From: a virus
DNA length: 64,000 nucleotides
Reading direction: 5' to 3' (one strand)
Virus record (IMG/VR): IMGVR_UViG_3300037502_002960
Coordinates: 19,360-83,359 of that record
Under the pieces are notes generated by a model. That model ran no database searches. It was not told where the DNA came from and was given only the letters and a program-made list of their open reading frames with translations. The position numbers and the translations under genes were made by a program. Within the stretch, counting starts at the first letter, position 1; every line of letters starts with the position of its first letter. Positions 16,696 to 25,844 of this stretch are shown here, piece after piece.

Positions 16696-17134
16696 CTTTG
16701 TCCACCCCGTGTTTTATGTAACCGCATTTATACATGGATTCTTTCCACATTTCATTATTTTTTGAAACTATTTTTTCAACTATCTTATCAAAATATTTAT
16801 ATATCCCTTGTTTACTAATCTTTTTTGTAATATTATATATATCCGACAACGTGTGACCCTCGAACATCATATTTATAATCATGCGTTCGTTGTCATTAAA
16901 TTTGCATCTTTTTATCGTATCCTCAAGAGAAACATAAAGCGCTATAACCTCTTGGTTTAGTTCTGAAATAGAACCTGCCTCATCAATACTAATCGCTATA
17001 TTATCTATTCTTGGGTATGTTTTGTCAATACTTTCTCTATGTTTTATCAAATATTTTACTACATTGTGGTCGGATAATGTAAGAAGGTAATAATCTCTTT
17101 CTTTAGCTTTAATATCTATTGAGACAGAACCCAT
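16685..17134 (-). CDS. small HTH regulator, first gene of the late operon, 149 aa
   Basis: AAGGGCGGTG precedes the ATG. Residues about 80-125 (NDNERMIINMMFEGHTLSDI... ISKQGIYKYFDKIVEKI) match a sigma-70 region 4-like helix-turn-helix as in ArpU/RinA late regulators of Gram-positive phages. The N-terminal half is helical. Being the first gene after the late promoter, it may activate late transcription or regulate itself. HTH call is by pattern. Confidence 0.6.
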   Translation of the reverse strand: MGSVSIDIKAKERDYYLLTLSDHNVVKYLIKHRESIDKTYPRIDNIAISIDEAGSISELNQEVIALYVSLEDTIKRCKFNDNERMIINMMFEGHTLSDIYNITKKISKQGIYKYFDKIVEKIVSKNNEMWKESMYKCGYIKHGVDKDES

Positions 17135-17164
17135 TTAAACACCGCCCTTAATTATTATATATTA

Positions 17165-17193
17165 AGTATATCATTATTTTTTACTTTTGTCAA
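17165..17193 (-). promoter_or_regulatory. late-operon promoter
   Basis: Minus-strand TTGACA (17188-17193), 17-bp spacer, TATACT (17165-17170). It reads into the regulator gene and is arranged back to back with the plus promoter at 17239. The palindrome AATATTCTGAATATT at 17217-17231 lies between the two and may be a shared operator. Confidence 0.85.
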
Positions 17194-17238
17194 GTAAAAA
17201 ATATACAATATTTCAAATATTCTGAATATTTTTTACCT

Positions 17239-17267
17239 TTGACATAAATAAAAAATGATGTTATAAT
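17239..17267 (+). promoter_or_regulatory. sigma-A promoter of the initiator-like gene
   Basis: TTGACA, 17 bp, TATAAT. Just after the -10 box, AGCAGGTAGTTAAA (17271-17284) repeats the arm of the long palindromes at 18.1, 18.4 and 42.3 kb, so the gene's own leader carries a half-site. Confidence 0.85.
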
Positions 17268-17306
17268 CTTAGCAGGTAGTTAAAAAATAGACTTGGTGGT
17301 GAAATA

Positions 17307-18125
17307 TTGATTGAAATTTTGCATGAGATAAAGAGAATGTATGGCGAGGCTTACATACAAGTACCAAATAAGATTTTCAAAAATATATCTTCTGTTACAA
17401 ATGATTCTAGACAAAACTCATTTTGCTTTTCATATATAACTTTGTTAGGATTTCTGTATAAATATACTGCTTACGTAAATCCAAATTTAAATACATATGT
17501 ACAGGCAAAAGATATAAAGACTTTATTGGGCTACAGTGAAAAAACAAAGACAATCAACAGGTTAATAAAGGAAAACGGTATTCTAGAGGACAAAGGTTTT
17601 ATAAAAACAACAAAAAAGATACCTGTATACGTAAGTTATAGTGATGATGAAATAAACGGTTATAAAATTATAGAGTTTACAACATTAGATAATATAAAAA
17701 ACAGAGAAGAATACGATATGTTTAAAAAAATTATAAAAAACAGAAACTACAAAATTCAAGAACCGATATATCTTTTTAATGTTGACGGGAAACACGGTAC
17801 TCTCTATGACTACTCTAACACATTTAAAATAAATATATCTGAGTTTATTAAATTTATCGAAAACAAAGAAATGGGTAACATGGACATTATGTTTTATTAT
17901 TATATTAAAAGTCAAACACAGAACAAAAACCATAGAGTTGCCCCAATATCAATATCATTACTAGAAAAGAATATTGGTTTTTCTAATTCTTCAATCTACA
18001 AAACAATAACAAAACTAGAAAAGCTAAATTTAATTTCGGTTACAAAGAAAGGTTGGCAAAACATAAAAGATGGTAATAACCCAGAGCCAAATGATTTTTT
18101 CTTGAGTTACTTTTTAAGCAGGTAG
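17307..18125 (+). CDS. putative replication initiator/winged-helix protein, 272 aa
   Basis: TTG start with GGTGGTGAAATA upstream. Two winged-helix-like parts can be seen: residues 20-100 (SYITLLGFLYKYTAY... AKDIKTLLGYSEKTKTINRL) and residues 200-270 (ISLLEKNIGFSNSSIYKTITKLEKLNLISVTKKG). Phage and plasmid initiators and DnaD/RepA-like proteins share such a double wHTH layout, but transcription regulators do too. Its 3-prime end forms the left arm of a long palindrome, and a half-site of it lies in its leader. This favours a protein that binds those palindromes, as initiator or autoregulator. Function is inferred. Confidence 0.55.
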   Translation: MIEILHEIKRMYGEAYIQVPNKIFKNISSVTNDSRQNSFCFSYITLLGFLYKYTAYVNPNLNTYVQAKDIKTLLGYSEKTKTINRLIKENGILEDKGFIKTTKKIPVYVSYSDDEINGYKIIEFTTLDNIKNREEYDMFKKIIKNRNYKIQEPIYLFNVDGKHGTLYDYSNTFKINISEFIKFIENKEMGNMDIMFYYYIKSQTQNKNHRVAPISISLLEKNIGFSNSSIYKTITKLEKLNLISVTKKGWQNIKDGNNPEPNDFFLSYFLSR

Positions 18126-18251
18126 CTAAAGTAGAGAAATATAATATATTATCTATTAACTAATATATATTTAATTTAGATATATATAATATTAAGATAT
18201 ATATTAAGTGTATTATATTTCTCTGTTTAAGCTACCTCCTAAAAAAGTAAC
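18106..18251. repeat. long inverted repeat, copy 1
   Basis: Left arm GTTACTTTTTAAGCAGGTAG and onward to 18150 pairs with the right arm ending CTACCTCCTAAAAAAGTAAC (18206-18251), about 45 bp per arm with few mismatches, around an extremely AT-rich centre. The left arm overlaps the final codons of the initiator-like gene. Related copies lie at 18431-18570 and 42315-42452. Confidence 0.85.
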
Positions 18252-18430
18252 TCTTATTTTTTATTATTTACCACATAAGCAATACTATATGTTAGTGCTG
18301 GTTTTGTTTTATTCTTATAACGTATATGAGGACAAAAATAAGGCTATTCTAGGCTGTTTAAAACGTTGTTTAATGTATTTTATCGTTGGATATTTAAAAA
18401 CGCCTTAAACGGCTTTATTTTAATTCTCAC
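18252..18430. other. spacer between the first two long palindromes
   Basis: About 180 bp with no credible gene. Its end (AAACGGCTTTATTTTAATTCTCACAAGCA) recurs after copy 2 (GGCTTTATTTTAGCTCTCAAGCA, about 18645-18667), so palindrome plus spacer form a tandem duplication of roughly 300 bp. This is a candidate replication or recombination site. Confidence 0.5.
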
Positions 18431-18570
18431 AAGCAGGTAGCTAAAGTAGAGAAATATAATATATTTAATATATATATAACACTATATTAAATATATATCT
18501 AAATGTATTATATTAATATATATATAGTATATTATATTTCTCTACTTTAGCTACCTCCTTAGAAAGTAAC
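18431..18570. repeat. long inverted repeat, copy 2
   Basis: AAGCAGGTAGCTAAAGTAGA to 18463 pairs with the complementary arm ending CTACTTTAGCTACCTCC (18522-18558), followed by TTAGAAAGTAAC as in copy 1. The centre is almost pure AT (TATATA runs) and would melt or extrude easily. Confidence 0.85.
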
Positions 18571-18715
18571 TTAAAATCCTTTTAAAACTGTTTTTAATTA
18601 ATCTTGATAAATCATACTAAGAAGATATTAAAACGTCACTACAGGCTTTATTTTAGCTCTCAAGCACATTTAAATGTCTCAGACAATGTAAAAATAAATA
18701 TTTGTATTATTTTTC

Positions 18716-18744
18716 TTGACAAAAACAGAAAAGTATAATATAAT
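18716..18744 (+). promoter_or_regulatory. sigma-A promoter of the recombinase gene
   Basis: TTGACA (18716-18721), 17-bp spacer, TATAAT (18739-18744), with an overlapping second TATAAT at 18734. Confidence 0.8.
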
Positions 18745-18774
18745 AAAGTTATAATAACTTAGGAGATGATATCT

Positions 18775-19785
18775 GTGGAAGAAAAAGTTGTCCAGTTTAA
18801 TTCAGATAACGATAAAAATGTTTTTGGTTGTATAGAAACTTTTTTAAAGAGGGTTTCGCAAAATAGTGAAAATACAAGAGTGTCATATGAAAGAGCCATT
18901 AGAGAATTTTTCAAAACAATGAGAAATAAAAGTATTGAGGATTTAGTAGAAAAAGATTTAATTTTTACAAAACCTCAAATTGAAAGATACCAAACAAATC
19001 TAAGAGATAAGGTTAAATCTACAACTGTAAACAATAAAATATCTGCTATTAAAAAATGTTATACAAAACTCGAAGACTATGGATTTGATGTAAAGGCAAG
19101 CTGGTTTAATGTTGAAAGGTATAATGAGTTTGATAAAGAATCTTATGATGCACTGACTCATCAAGAAGTTGTAGACATTATTAATTATATTTCTACAACG
19201 AGAAAAGGTATAGAAAAATCCCTTTTAATTAGAATGGCGTATGCAACAGCATTTAGAAAGCAATCCCTACTAGATTTAAAATGGTCAGACCTAGAAAATA
19301 TCGATGGTCAATGGTTTATAAAAACTTTGGGTAAAGGTAATAAATGGGATTATAAAAAAATATCTGATGAGCTGTATAAAGATTTGATTGAAATGAAAGA
19401 TAATATGAAAAAAGATAGAGAGAATATTTTTGAGATAACAGTGAAAACACTAAACAGAATGATGAATCAAGTTAGAGATAATTTTGATTTTGGTTCAAGG
19501 AATATTGTTTTTCACTCATTCAAAAAATCTAGCATTAAAGAGGTTGCTCTATTAACAAATTATGATTTAAAAGCTATGCAAAGACAAGGTAATCATTCAA
19601 ATATTTCAACGACATTAAATGACTATATGTCTGAAAAATCTATGGATGAACTTGTAGTGGTTGACACTAATTCAAAAATAGACCTATCTGTTTTTGACAG
19701 TATGTCTAAAGAGGATTTGTTAAATATGATTAAATCTTCTGATAGAACAACTCAAATAAAACTTTTAAATACTATGAAATCTTAG
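18775..19785 (+). CDS. tyrosine recombinase (integrase/Xer-like), 336 aa
   Basis: I prefer the GTG at 18775, nine bases after AGGAG, to the ATG at 18766 which abuts it. An N-terminal SAM-like core-binding domain (residues 15-110, helical) is followed by a catalytic domain: AYATAFRKQSLLDLKW (Arg I), LGKGNKW (Lys), HSFKKSS (box II His with Lys in place of the usual Arg), QGNHSNISTTLNDYM (His/Asn region and Tyr). It could resolve genome multimers, integrate the phage or act on the nearby palindromes. The Arg-to-Lys change may weaken catalysis. Confidence 0.8.
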   Translation: MEEKVVQFNSDNDKNVFGCIETFLKRVSQNSENTRVSYERAIREFFKTMRNKSIEDLVEKDLIFTKPQIERYQTNLRDKVKSTTVNNKISAIKKCYTKLEDYGFDVKASWFNVERYNEFDKESYDALTHQEVVDIINYISTTRKGIEKSLLIRMAYATAFRKQSLLDLKWSDLENIDGQWFIKTLGKGNKWDYKKISDELYKDLIEMKDNMKKDRENIFEITVKTLNRMMNQVRDNFDFGSRNIVFHSFKKSSIKEVALLTNYDLKAMQRQGNHSNISTTLNDYMSEKSMDELVVVDTNSKIDLSVFDSMSKEDLLNMIKSSDRTTQIKLLNTMKS

Positions 19786-19794
19786 AATTTTTTG

Positions 19795-19823
19795 TTGACA
19801 GGCAAAAATAATAATGATATAAT
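19795..19823 (+). promoter_or_regulatory. sigma-A promoter of the RecD2-type gene
   Basis: TTGACA, 17 bp, TATAAT, then GGGGCGGTGAAAG ribosome site 50 bp downstream. Confidence 0.85.
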
Positions 19824-19854
19824 AGTATTAAAATAAAAGGGGCGGTGAAAGTTA

Positions 19855-22077
19855 TTGGATAAACATGAAATTAAAGTAAAACCAACCAGACAACTATTTT
19901 TTAATGATGATTCAATGTTTGGCATATTTGCCTGTAATGTTATAGGTGGAGATGAAAACATAGAACTGAATGATTACTATAATATCAGTGTGAAAGGCAA
20001 TATGCCTAAATTAGAAATCAATAATGAATATACTATGGTTGTTGAAAAAGACAGTAGAAGTAATTACAAAGGTAGCTACGCTCTAATTGAACTAAAGAAG
20101 GATAAACCAATTGAAATATCTGAGCAAAAAAGCTTTTTAGAGGCTCTATTGACAGAAAAGCAGGTTGAGAATATTTACAGCTTCTATAAAGAGACTGATG
20201 ATGTTATTGGTATGATTGAAAAAGACACTTTTGATTATGACCAAGTTAAAGGAATTGGTGAAAAAACAGTAGAAAAAATCAAAGAAAAAATTAAGTCAAA
20301 TATGGGTCTAAGTGACCTGTTAATCTTTGCAACGAAATATGGCATATCTAACAAGATGATAGCAAACCTTATAAGAAACAATGACCCATATTATGTTATG
20401 GAACAAATCAAAAAGAATGTTTATTTCCTAACAAAGTTTGATGGATTTGGGTTTTTGAAAGCCGATGAAATAGCAAAAAATATTGGTTTTGATATGTCAT
20501 CAATTGAGCGTATTAATGCTTGTGTTGAATATGTTATTTCAGAGGAAGTTTCAAGTGGTAATTCTTGGATTCAAGACAAAGATTTAATTAATAAAGTTGT
20601 TGATTTAACAGACTTGTCAAGAGATTGGATTATAAAAAATCTTGATGAAATAAAGGTTAAAAACGAATATATTGTGCTTGATAAAGATAGATATGCAAAA
20701 AAATCAGTCTATGAGGCAGAAAAATACGTAGCTGAAAGATTAAAAGGTATCTGTCAGAAACAAGAAGAGAAAATTGTTAGAAACAATATTTTCACAGATG
20801 ATGAGATAAAAAATTACCTTGATGAATACTGTAAAGAAAATAATGTAAAACTTGACCAAAAACAAATTGAATTCTTTTATGAATTCAATAATAATAATGT
20901 TATGGCTCTTATTGGTAACGCAGGTATGGGTAAATCATTCTTGATTGGAATTTTAATTAATTTGATTGAGAAGAAAGAAGGAATTAGTTATTCTCTTATG
21001 ACCCCAACAGGTAAGAGCGCAAAAGTTTTGAGCGGATACACAAAAAGAGAAGCAAAAACAATACACAGAGAAATAGGTTATGGTCACGGGAGTGAAAATT
21101 CAGAATATAAAAACCCTGTAAACAATGACATTATAGTTGTTGACGAGGTTTCAATGTGTGATGTGTTTTTAATGAAAAACCTATTAAGTGCTATCACAAA
21201 AAACGATGCAAAAATTCTTTTTGTTGGTGACGATGAACAGTTACCGTCAGTTTCTGTTGGTAGATTTATGTATGATATGATTGAGAGTGGTGTTGTGCCT
21301 GTCTTAAGATTAAGAAAAGTGTTTAGACAAAGTGAAGGCGGAATGCTTGATATTGCCACTAAGACAAGACAAGGAATTTCTTTCTTAGGAAATTATGATA
21401 GTGGGAGAAAGGTCTTTGGTAAAGATTGTGTGTTTTGGTTGGTAGACCAAGAGCACATGAAGAGTGGCTTGATATACAATTATAAAAATGTTATCAAAAA
21501 ATTTGACCCCAAAGATGTATTGATTCTAACACCAACAAACAAGGGTAATCTAGGCACTGTTGAATTAAACAAAGAAATTCAGTCTATAGTTAATCCTCCT
21601 GCACAAAATAAAAAAGAGTTTAAGGTTGGTAAAAAAGAAGACCCTAAAATCTATCGTGTTGGTGATATGGTGATGAACTTATCAAATAAATATGACATTG
21701 AAACTGAAAGTGGTATCGCAGATATATTCAACGGTGACACTGGTGAAATATTAGATATTAATCTAGAAGAAAAAGTTATGATTATATTAATAGACGGAAT
21801 GAAAGTTTTATTTCCTTTGTCAGATGTTTATAATGATTTATCTCATGCTTGGGCAACAACCATACATAAATCACAAGGTAGTGGATATGATGTTGTTATT
21901 TCTGTAATTGATAAGTCATCTACATTCCAGTTAAATAAAAATTTACTTTATACTGGTTTGACTCGTGCTAAAAAATACAAACTAGTATTAACACAACCAT
22001 ATACCTTCAATAGTGCGTTGAAAAAATCCTCAAGCCTAGATAGAAAAAGTTTTTTAAAAGAGTTTTTAACAAATTAG
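19855..22077 (+). CDS. RecD2-type SF1 helicase, 740 aa
   Basis: TTG start after GGGGCGGTGAAAG. Residues 1-75 look like a small OB-like N-terminal domain. Residues 120-180 carry helix-hairpin-helix motifs (VKGIGEKTVEKIKEKI; later FDGFGFLKADEIA), a mark of RecD2. The motor shows ALIGNAGMGKSFL (motif I), TPTGKSAKVL (Ia), IVVDEVSMCD (II), VGDDEQLPSV (III), RKVFRQ (IV), LTPTNKGN and TTIHKSQGSGYDVV (V), and LLYTGLTRAKK (VI). It should be a 5-to-3-prime DNA helicase for replication or recombination. Confidence 0.9.
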   Translation: MDKHEIKVKPTRQLFFNDDSMFGIFACNVIGGDENIELNDYYNISVKGNMPKLEINNEYTMVVEKDSRSNYKGSYALIELKKDKPIEISEQKSFLEALLTEKQVENIYSFYKETDDVIGMIEKDTFDYDQVKGIGEKTVEKIKEKIKSNMGLSDLLIFATKYGISNKMIANLIRNNDPYYVMEQIKKNVYFLTKFDGFGFLKADEIAKNIGFDMSSIERINACVEYVISEEVSSGNSWIQDKDLINKVVDLTDLSRDWIIKNLDEIKVKNEYIVLDKDRYAKKSVYEAEKYVAERLKGICQKQEEKIVRNNIFTDDEIKNYLDEYCKENNVKLDQKQIEFFYEFNNNNVMALIGNAGMGKSFLIGILINLIEKKEGISYSLMTPTGKSAKVLSGYTKREAKTIHREIGYGHGSENSEYKNPVNNDIIVVDEVSMCDVFLMKNLLSAITKNDAKILFVGDDEQLPSVSVGRFMYDMIESGVVPVLRLRKVFRQSEGGMLDIATKTRQGISFLGNYDSGRKVFGKDCVFWLVDQEHMKSGLIYNYKNVIKKFDPKDVLILTPTNKGNLGTVELNKEIQSIVNPPAQNKKEFKVGKKEDPKIYRVGDMVMNLSNKYDIETESGIADIFNGDTGEILDINLEEKVMIILIDGMKVLFPLSDVYNDLSHAWATTIHKSQGSGYDVVISVIDKSSTFQLNKNLLYTGLTRAKKYKLVLTQPYTFNSALKKSSSLDRKSFLKEFLTN

Positions 22078-22087
22078 TTAAAAGCTC

Positions 22088-22116
22088 TTGACAAAAACAA
22101 AAAATAATGATATAAT
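22088..22116 (+). promoter_or_regulatory. sigma-A promoter
   Basis: TTGACA, 17 bp, TATAAT ahead of a TAGGAGG ribosome site and the 310-aa gene. Confidence 0.85.
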
Positions 22117-22143
22117 ATATTTATATAAATTAGGAGGTATTCT

Positions 22144-23076
22144 ATGGTAAAACCAATTGTATATGATATTAAAAATGATAATGCTGGTATTTTTGACAGC
22201 ATTGTATTCAAAGATGGTGAGTTTTATGTTTTAGCCAATTTTCAAGGTGGCTTAAACTATGTAAAAGAATCTGAGACAAATATTATTGAACCAATTTTTA
22301 TAGACCATCCAAAAGTAGGAAACGTTTATAATGGTGATATTTTCAAAGATGATGAAGAAAACCCAGTATTCTCTATTGAGTTTAGCGAATTAGATGATAC
22401 AAAATTAAAGTTAGTGGAATATCTTAATAATGGTGGAAAAGATGAAACAGACATTGATAAAGATACTGCTGTAGAAATTATTAGTGGAGGTAAATTACTA
22501 GGAAACATTTATTTAAAAGACAATCCAGAAAGTTACTTGAAAGAGATTAACAGTGTTTATACACCTAATTTTAAAATTAAAGTTGTTAAGCACGGGAAAG
22601 AGATTATGTATGCTTGCAATAATGTACGAGACGAAGTAATTGATTTAATTTCTGTTTCATTTATTGGTTTTGACATGGTTGATGAACAATACGTCCGTAT
22701 TACATACGACCACAATGAATATCAACAGTTAGTTGAAAAGGATTTTATTAAAGATTTAACAGATGCTGAAGCTTTTGGGGAATTGGAGAAAATTCTTTAC
22801 GGAGATACAAGCAAAGGGTGTGATTCTGAAGAAGATTTATGCTCTGATATTTATATTGATGATAGTAATGGGGTAAAAGGTTTTGACTCTTTTACTGGCA
22901 AATTTGAGATTGATGGAGAAGATGTAGCAACTTTTGATTTTTCAAATATGTCAATCGATGCTGATAAAATTACAATCACTTCTGATGAAGTCTTAACAGT
23001 TGGAAACAGTAAGCCTAAAAAATGTGAAAAATGTCTCAGAGAATATAAAAATTGCATGTGTGATTTATGGGACTAA
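22144..23076 (+). CDS. unknown acidic protein with C-terminal cysteine cluster, 310 aa
   Basis: ATG start after TAGGAGGTATTCT. The body is acidic and beta-rich with no recognised motif. The last 20 residues hold a possible metal site (KKCEKCLREYKNCMCDLWD: CxxC...CxC). It heads a group of small coupled genes up to 24.1 kb. Function unknown. Confidence 0.7.
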   Translation: MVKPIVYDIKNDNAGIFDSIVFKDGEFYVLANFQGGLNYVKESETNIIEPIFIDHPKVGNVYNGDIFKDDEENPVFSIEFSELDDTKLKLVEYLNNGGKDETDIDKDTAVEIISGGKLLGNIYLKDNPESYLKEINSVYTPNFKIKVVKHGKEIMYACNNVRDEVIDLISVSFIGFDMVDEQYVRITYDHNEYQQLVEKDFIKDLTDAEAFGELEKILYGDTSKGCDSEEDLCSDIYIDDSNGVKGFDSFTGKFEIDGEDVATFDFSNMSIDADKITITSDEVLTVGNSKPKKCEKCLREYKNCMCDLWD

Positions 23077-23087
23077 AGGAGGATAAT

Positions 23088-23333
23088 ATGAATAATACAC
23101 AAGAGTTTTTTGATGCGGTACAGTCATTTACAGAATCTTACGATGGTACAGAATTAGTTGTTAGAGTTAAAAATGGTGAGCCAATTAGTTTGTTTTTATC
23201 TATTGACCACTTTGGAACGATGAAAGTAGAGCCAACATTAGAGGGTCTATCTGAAATCAATGATAAAATGGTGCATATTGAAAAAGATGTTAACAAAATT
23301 AAAAAAGCAATGAAAGATGCTAAAAATTTATAA
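23088..23333 (+). CDS. small unknown protein, 81 aa
   Basis: AAAGGAGGATAAT directly precedes the ATG at 23088 (an earlier in-frame start lacks a ribosome site). Acidic protein with a C-terminal coiled-coil-like stretch (KDVNKIKKAMKDAKNL). No family recognised. Confidence 0.65.
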   Translation: MNNTQEFFDAVQSFTESYDGTELVVRVKNGEPISLFLSIDHFGTMKVEPTLEGLSEINDKMVHIEKDVNKIKKAMKDAKNL

Positions 23334-23342
23334 ACAGTAAAA

Positions 23343-23367
23343 TTAGCCTACTAATATAGTAGGCTAA
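23343..23367. terminator. perfect 11-bp hairpin, possible weak terminator
   Basis: TTAGCCTACTA/TAGTAGGCTAA with a three-base loop, in the 58-bp gap between two genes. On the plus strand no U-run follows; on the minus strand TTTTAC follows, so any termination would be partial or directed against antisense transcripts. Confidence 0.4.
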
Positions 23368-23391
23368 AAGTCTTACAAAAGAGGTGGTATT

Positions 23392-23796
23392 TTGTCAGAA
23401 TTAAAAGTTGGAAGTTATGTTGTTGTTAATAACCCTAGTTGTTTGAATTATGGTTTAAAAGGTTTTGTTACAGAAGTATTTGAAGATTATGTGTATCCTG
23501 TGAATATAGAGTTTGATGATGAGTCAAAAGAAGATAACAAGTATAGAGAAAGCGAGAATTTATACCTATTATCTGAAGTAAAAGTTTTGCAAGATGCAGA
23601 TTCTGCAGATTCTGAAGAGTCGGAACAAGGCAAAAAAGCGCCTAATATTTATGAAAGAATTGACTATATTATAAAAGAGATAGCAAACCTTGATACAAAA
23701 ATCGAGAATAAAGCATATGCAGTTAAAAACCTAAAAAGTGCTCAGAATTGGCTTTACAGAGAAGAGTTTTTTAAGGATGTAGAAGATGAACAATAA
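23392..23796 (+). CDS. unknown protein with KOW/SH3-like start, 134 aa
   Basis: TTG start after AAGAGGTGGTATT. Residues 5-60 (VGSYVVVNNPSCLNYGLKGFVTEVFE) look like a small SH3-type barrel as in KOW domains. A Ser/Glu linker and a C-terminal coiled coil (IKEIANLDTKIENKAYAVKNL) follow. Role unknown. Confidence 0.6.
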   Translation: MSELKVGSYVVVNNPSCLNYGLKGFVTEVFEDYVYPVNIEFDDESKEDNKYRESENLYLLSEVKVLQDADSADSEESEQGKKAPNIYERIDYIIKEIANLDTKIENKAYAVKNLKSAQNWLYREEFFKDVEDEQ

Positions 23797-24139
23797 AGAA
23801 GATAAAAAGTTTAAAAAGTCTATAAAAAAAATATCAAAAAATCCAACAATTAACTATAAAGTATGGGAAATGTTTGTGGACATAGGTTTTTATAAATATG
23901 TTATGTCATTAACAGATAGCTCAGAAGACCTAGATACAGTTATATCTTTTATTGAAAGAGTTTTTGACACAGTAGATGTAAATAAAACTATTGAACTAGC
24001 TAAAAAAATAGAAGATATGAATGAAGATGAGATTGTAAGTGAGTCTTTCAAACATGTTCCAGACAAAGATTTGTCTAGATACATTATGTTATTAGAGTAT
24101 ATGTCTATGAAAATAGGTGAAAGAAATGAAAACAGCTAA
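23786..24139 (+). CDS. unknown helical protein, 117 aa
   Basis: Starts within the last codons of the preceding gene (11-bp overlap) after GGATG. Basic N-terminus (KEDKKFKKSIKKISKN), then helical acidic body. No family recognised. A possible 19-codon frame (24127-24186) overlaps its end but has little support. Confidence 0.6.
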   Translation: MNNKEDKKFKKSIKKISKNPTINYKVWEMFVDIGFYKYVMSLTDSSEDLDTVISFIERVFDTVDVNKTIELAKKIEDMNEDEIVSESFKHVPDKDLSRYIMLLEYMSMKIGERNENS

Positions 24140-24185
24140 AACATTATATAGAAGAATAGTGATATTTTTATCTAAATTCATTTAA

Positions 24186-24214
24186 GGCAGATTAGTTAAT
24201 TAATCTGTCTTTTT
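24186..24214 (+). terminator. rho-independent terminator
   Basis: GGCAGATTA/TAATCTGTC (9 bp, one G-U) with loop GTTAAT, then TTTTTC. A promoter follows four bases later, so transcription units are separated here. Confidence 0.8.
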
Positions 24215-24217
24215 CTA

Positions 24218-24246
24218 TTGACAAAAATAAAAAATAATGCTATAAT
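24218..24246 (+). promoter_or_regulatory. sigma-A promoter of the exonuclease operon
   Basis: TTGACA, 17 bp, TATAAT, immediately after a terminator and 20 bp before the first start codon. Confidence 0.85.
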
Positions 24247-24254
24247 ATAAATAG

Positions 24255-24796
<542 letters not shown>

Positions 24797-24797
<1 letters not shown>

Positions 24798-25093
24798 TGA
24801 CTGTTACCTTAGAGACTAAAGATAGAAAAACTTTAATATTAAAAGAAAATAGATGCTATTCTACGTATGAAGAAAAAGATAATGGTGAGATAGTTAATAT
24901 TTTGAATTTATCTTTATACTTTTCTACCTATCAGATGGCAAGTATTATAAGAAAAGGTGTCAGTCTAAAAGATTTTTGCAGAGAAACAAAGGTTGTTCAC
25001 CTAAAGGTAGGAGAAAAGGTTAAATCTTTTATTGTTGGGGATTTAATTGATATTGATTATAAAGAAAATACGGTTAGGTGGGAGATAGAATAA
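24797..25093 (+). CDS. unknown protein, 98 aa
   Basis: ATG overlaps the stop of the exonuclease gene; GGTGAG lies six bases upstream. Beta-rich small protein (VTLETKDRKTLILKENRCY) that overlaps the start of the phosphoesterase by one base. No family recognised; coupling suggests a related task. Confidence 0.6.
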
Positions 25094-25659
25094 TGGAATA
25101 TATTACTTCTGATTTACATTTTGGTCATAAAAATATTTGTGGCGAGAACGGTTTTTGTACAACAAGAAAACATTTTAAAGATGTTGATGAGATGAATGAA
25201 GCAATTATTGAAAACTGGAATAAAAAGGTTAATAAAAATGATAAGGTTTATGTATTAGGTGATTTATGTATGAACATGAAACCAAATGACCTCTTTGAAA
25301 CTATGAATCAGTTAAAAGGTGAGATTTGGTTGGTTAAAGGAAACCATGATAATAATAGAATCTTTAAAGCATTAGTTAATGGAAATCCAGAAAAGTTTAA
25401 ACTAATTCCTATGGGGGATATTGTAAAAAGAAATGGAATTCAATATTATTTGACACACTATCCGCAAGGTTTAGGTGAAAAAAGACGTAAAATTAGAAAC
25501 TTATGCGGACACATTCACGAAGAAATTGCTAGAGACCCTAATGTTATGAACGTTGGTATTGATTCACCAGAGATTGATACAAAGAACTTTGGTGAACCAG
25601 TTGAGTTACAACATGCAATGGATTTATTGGATGAAAAGTTTAAAAAATCTATTGAATAA
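25093..25659 (+). CDS. calcineurin-like phosphoesterase (YfcE/MJ0936-like), 188 aa
   Basis: I chose the ATG at 25093, after GGGAGATAGAATA. Metal-site motifs appear in order: TSDLHFGHKN (DxH), VLGDLCMN (GD), VKGNHDNN (GNHD), LTHYPQG (H) and LCGHIHEE (GHxH). Compact phage enzymes of this type act as small phosphodiesterases or phosphatases. With the adjacent exonuclease it may process nucleotides or DNA ends. Confidence 0.88.
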   Translation: MEYITSDLHFGHKNICGENGFCTTRKHFKDVDEMNEAIIENWNKKVNKNDKVYVLGDLCMNMKPNDLFETMNQLKGEIWLVKGNHDNNRIFKALVNGNPEKFKLIPMGDIVKRNGIQYYLTHYPQGLGEKRRKIRNLCGHIHEEIARDPNVMNVGIDSPEIDTKNFGEPVELQHAMDLLDEKFKKSIE

Positions 25660-25676
25660 ACAAGGAGTGTAAAGTT

Positions 25677-25841
25677 TTGGAAAATTTTAAAATTAAATAT
25701 TATAGATTACTAGAAGATTGGGCAGATTTAAAGTCTGATTATAAAGATACAGTCGAGGCTCTAAAGGAAACTGAACAAATCTTAAATGATTATGAAGAAG
25801 CTTTTTATTTTAATGAATTTTCAGAAAAAGATAATGAGTAG
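25677..25841 (+). CDS. small protein, 54 aa, unknown
   Basis: TTG start after AAGGAGTGTAAAGT. Acidic helical peptide beginning MENFKIKYYRLLEDWADLKS. No family recognised; good ribosome site supports it. Confidence 0.55.
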   Translation: MENFKIKYYRLLEDWADLKSDYKDTVEALKETEQILNDYEEAFYFNEFSEKDNE

Positions 25842-25844
25842 ATT

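Noticed and set aside
24127-24186. 19-codon peptide (MKTAKTLYRRIVIFLSKFI)
   Set aside because: Overlaps the end of a larger gene and lacks independent evidence; could be a small membrane peptide but not supportable.
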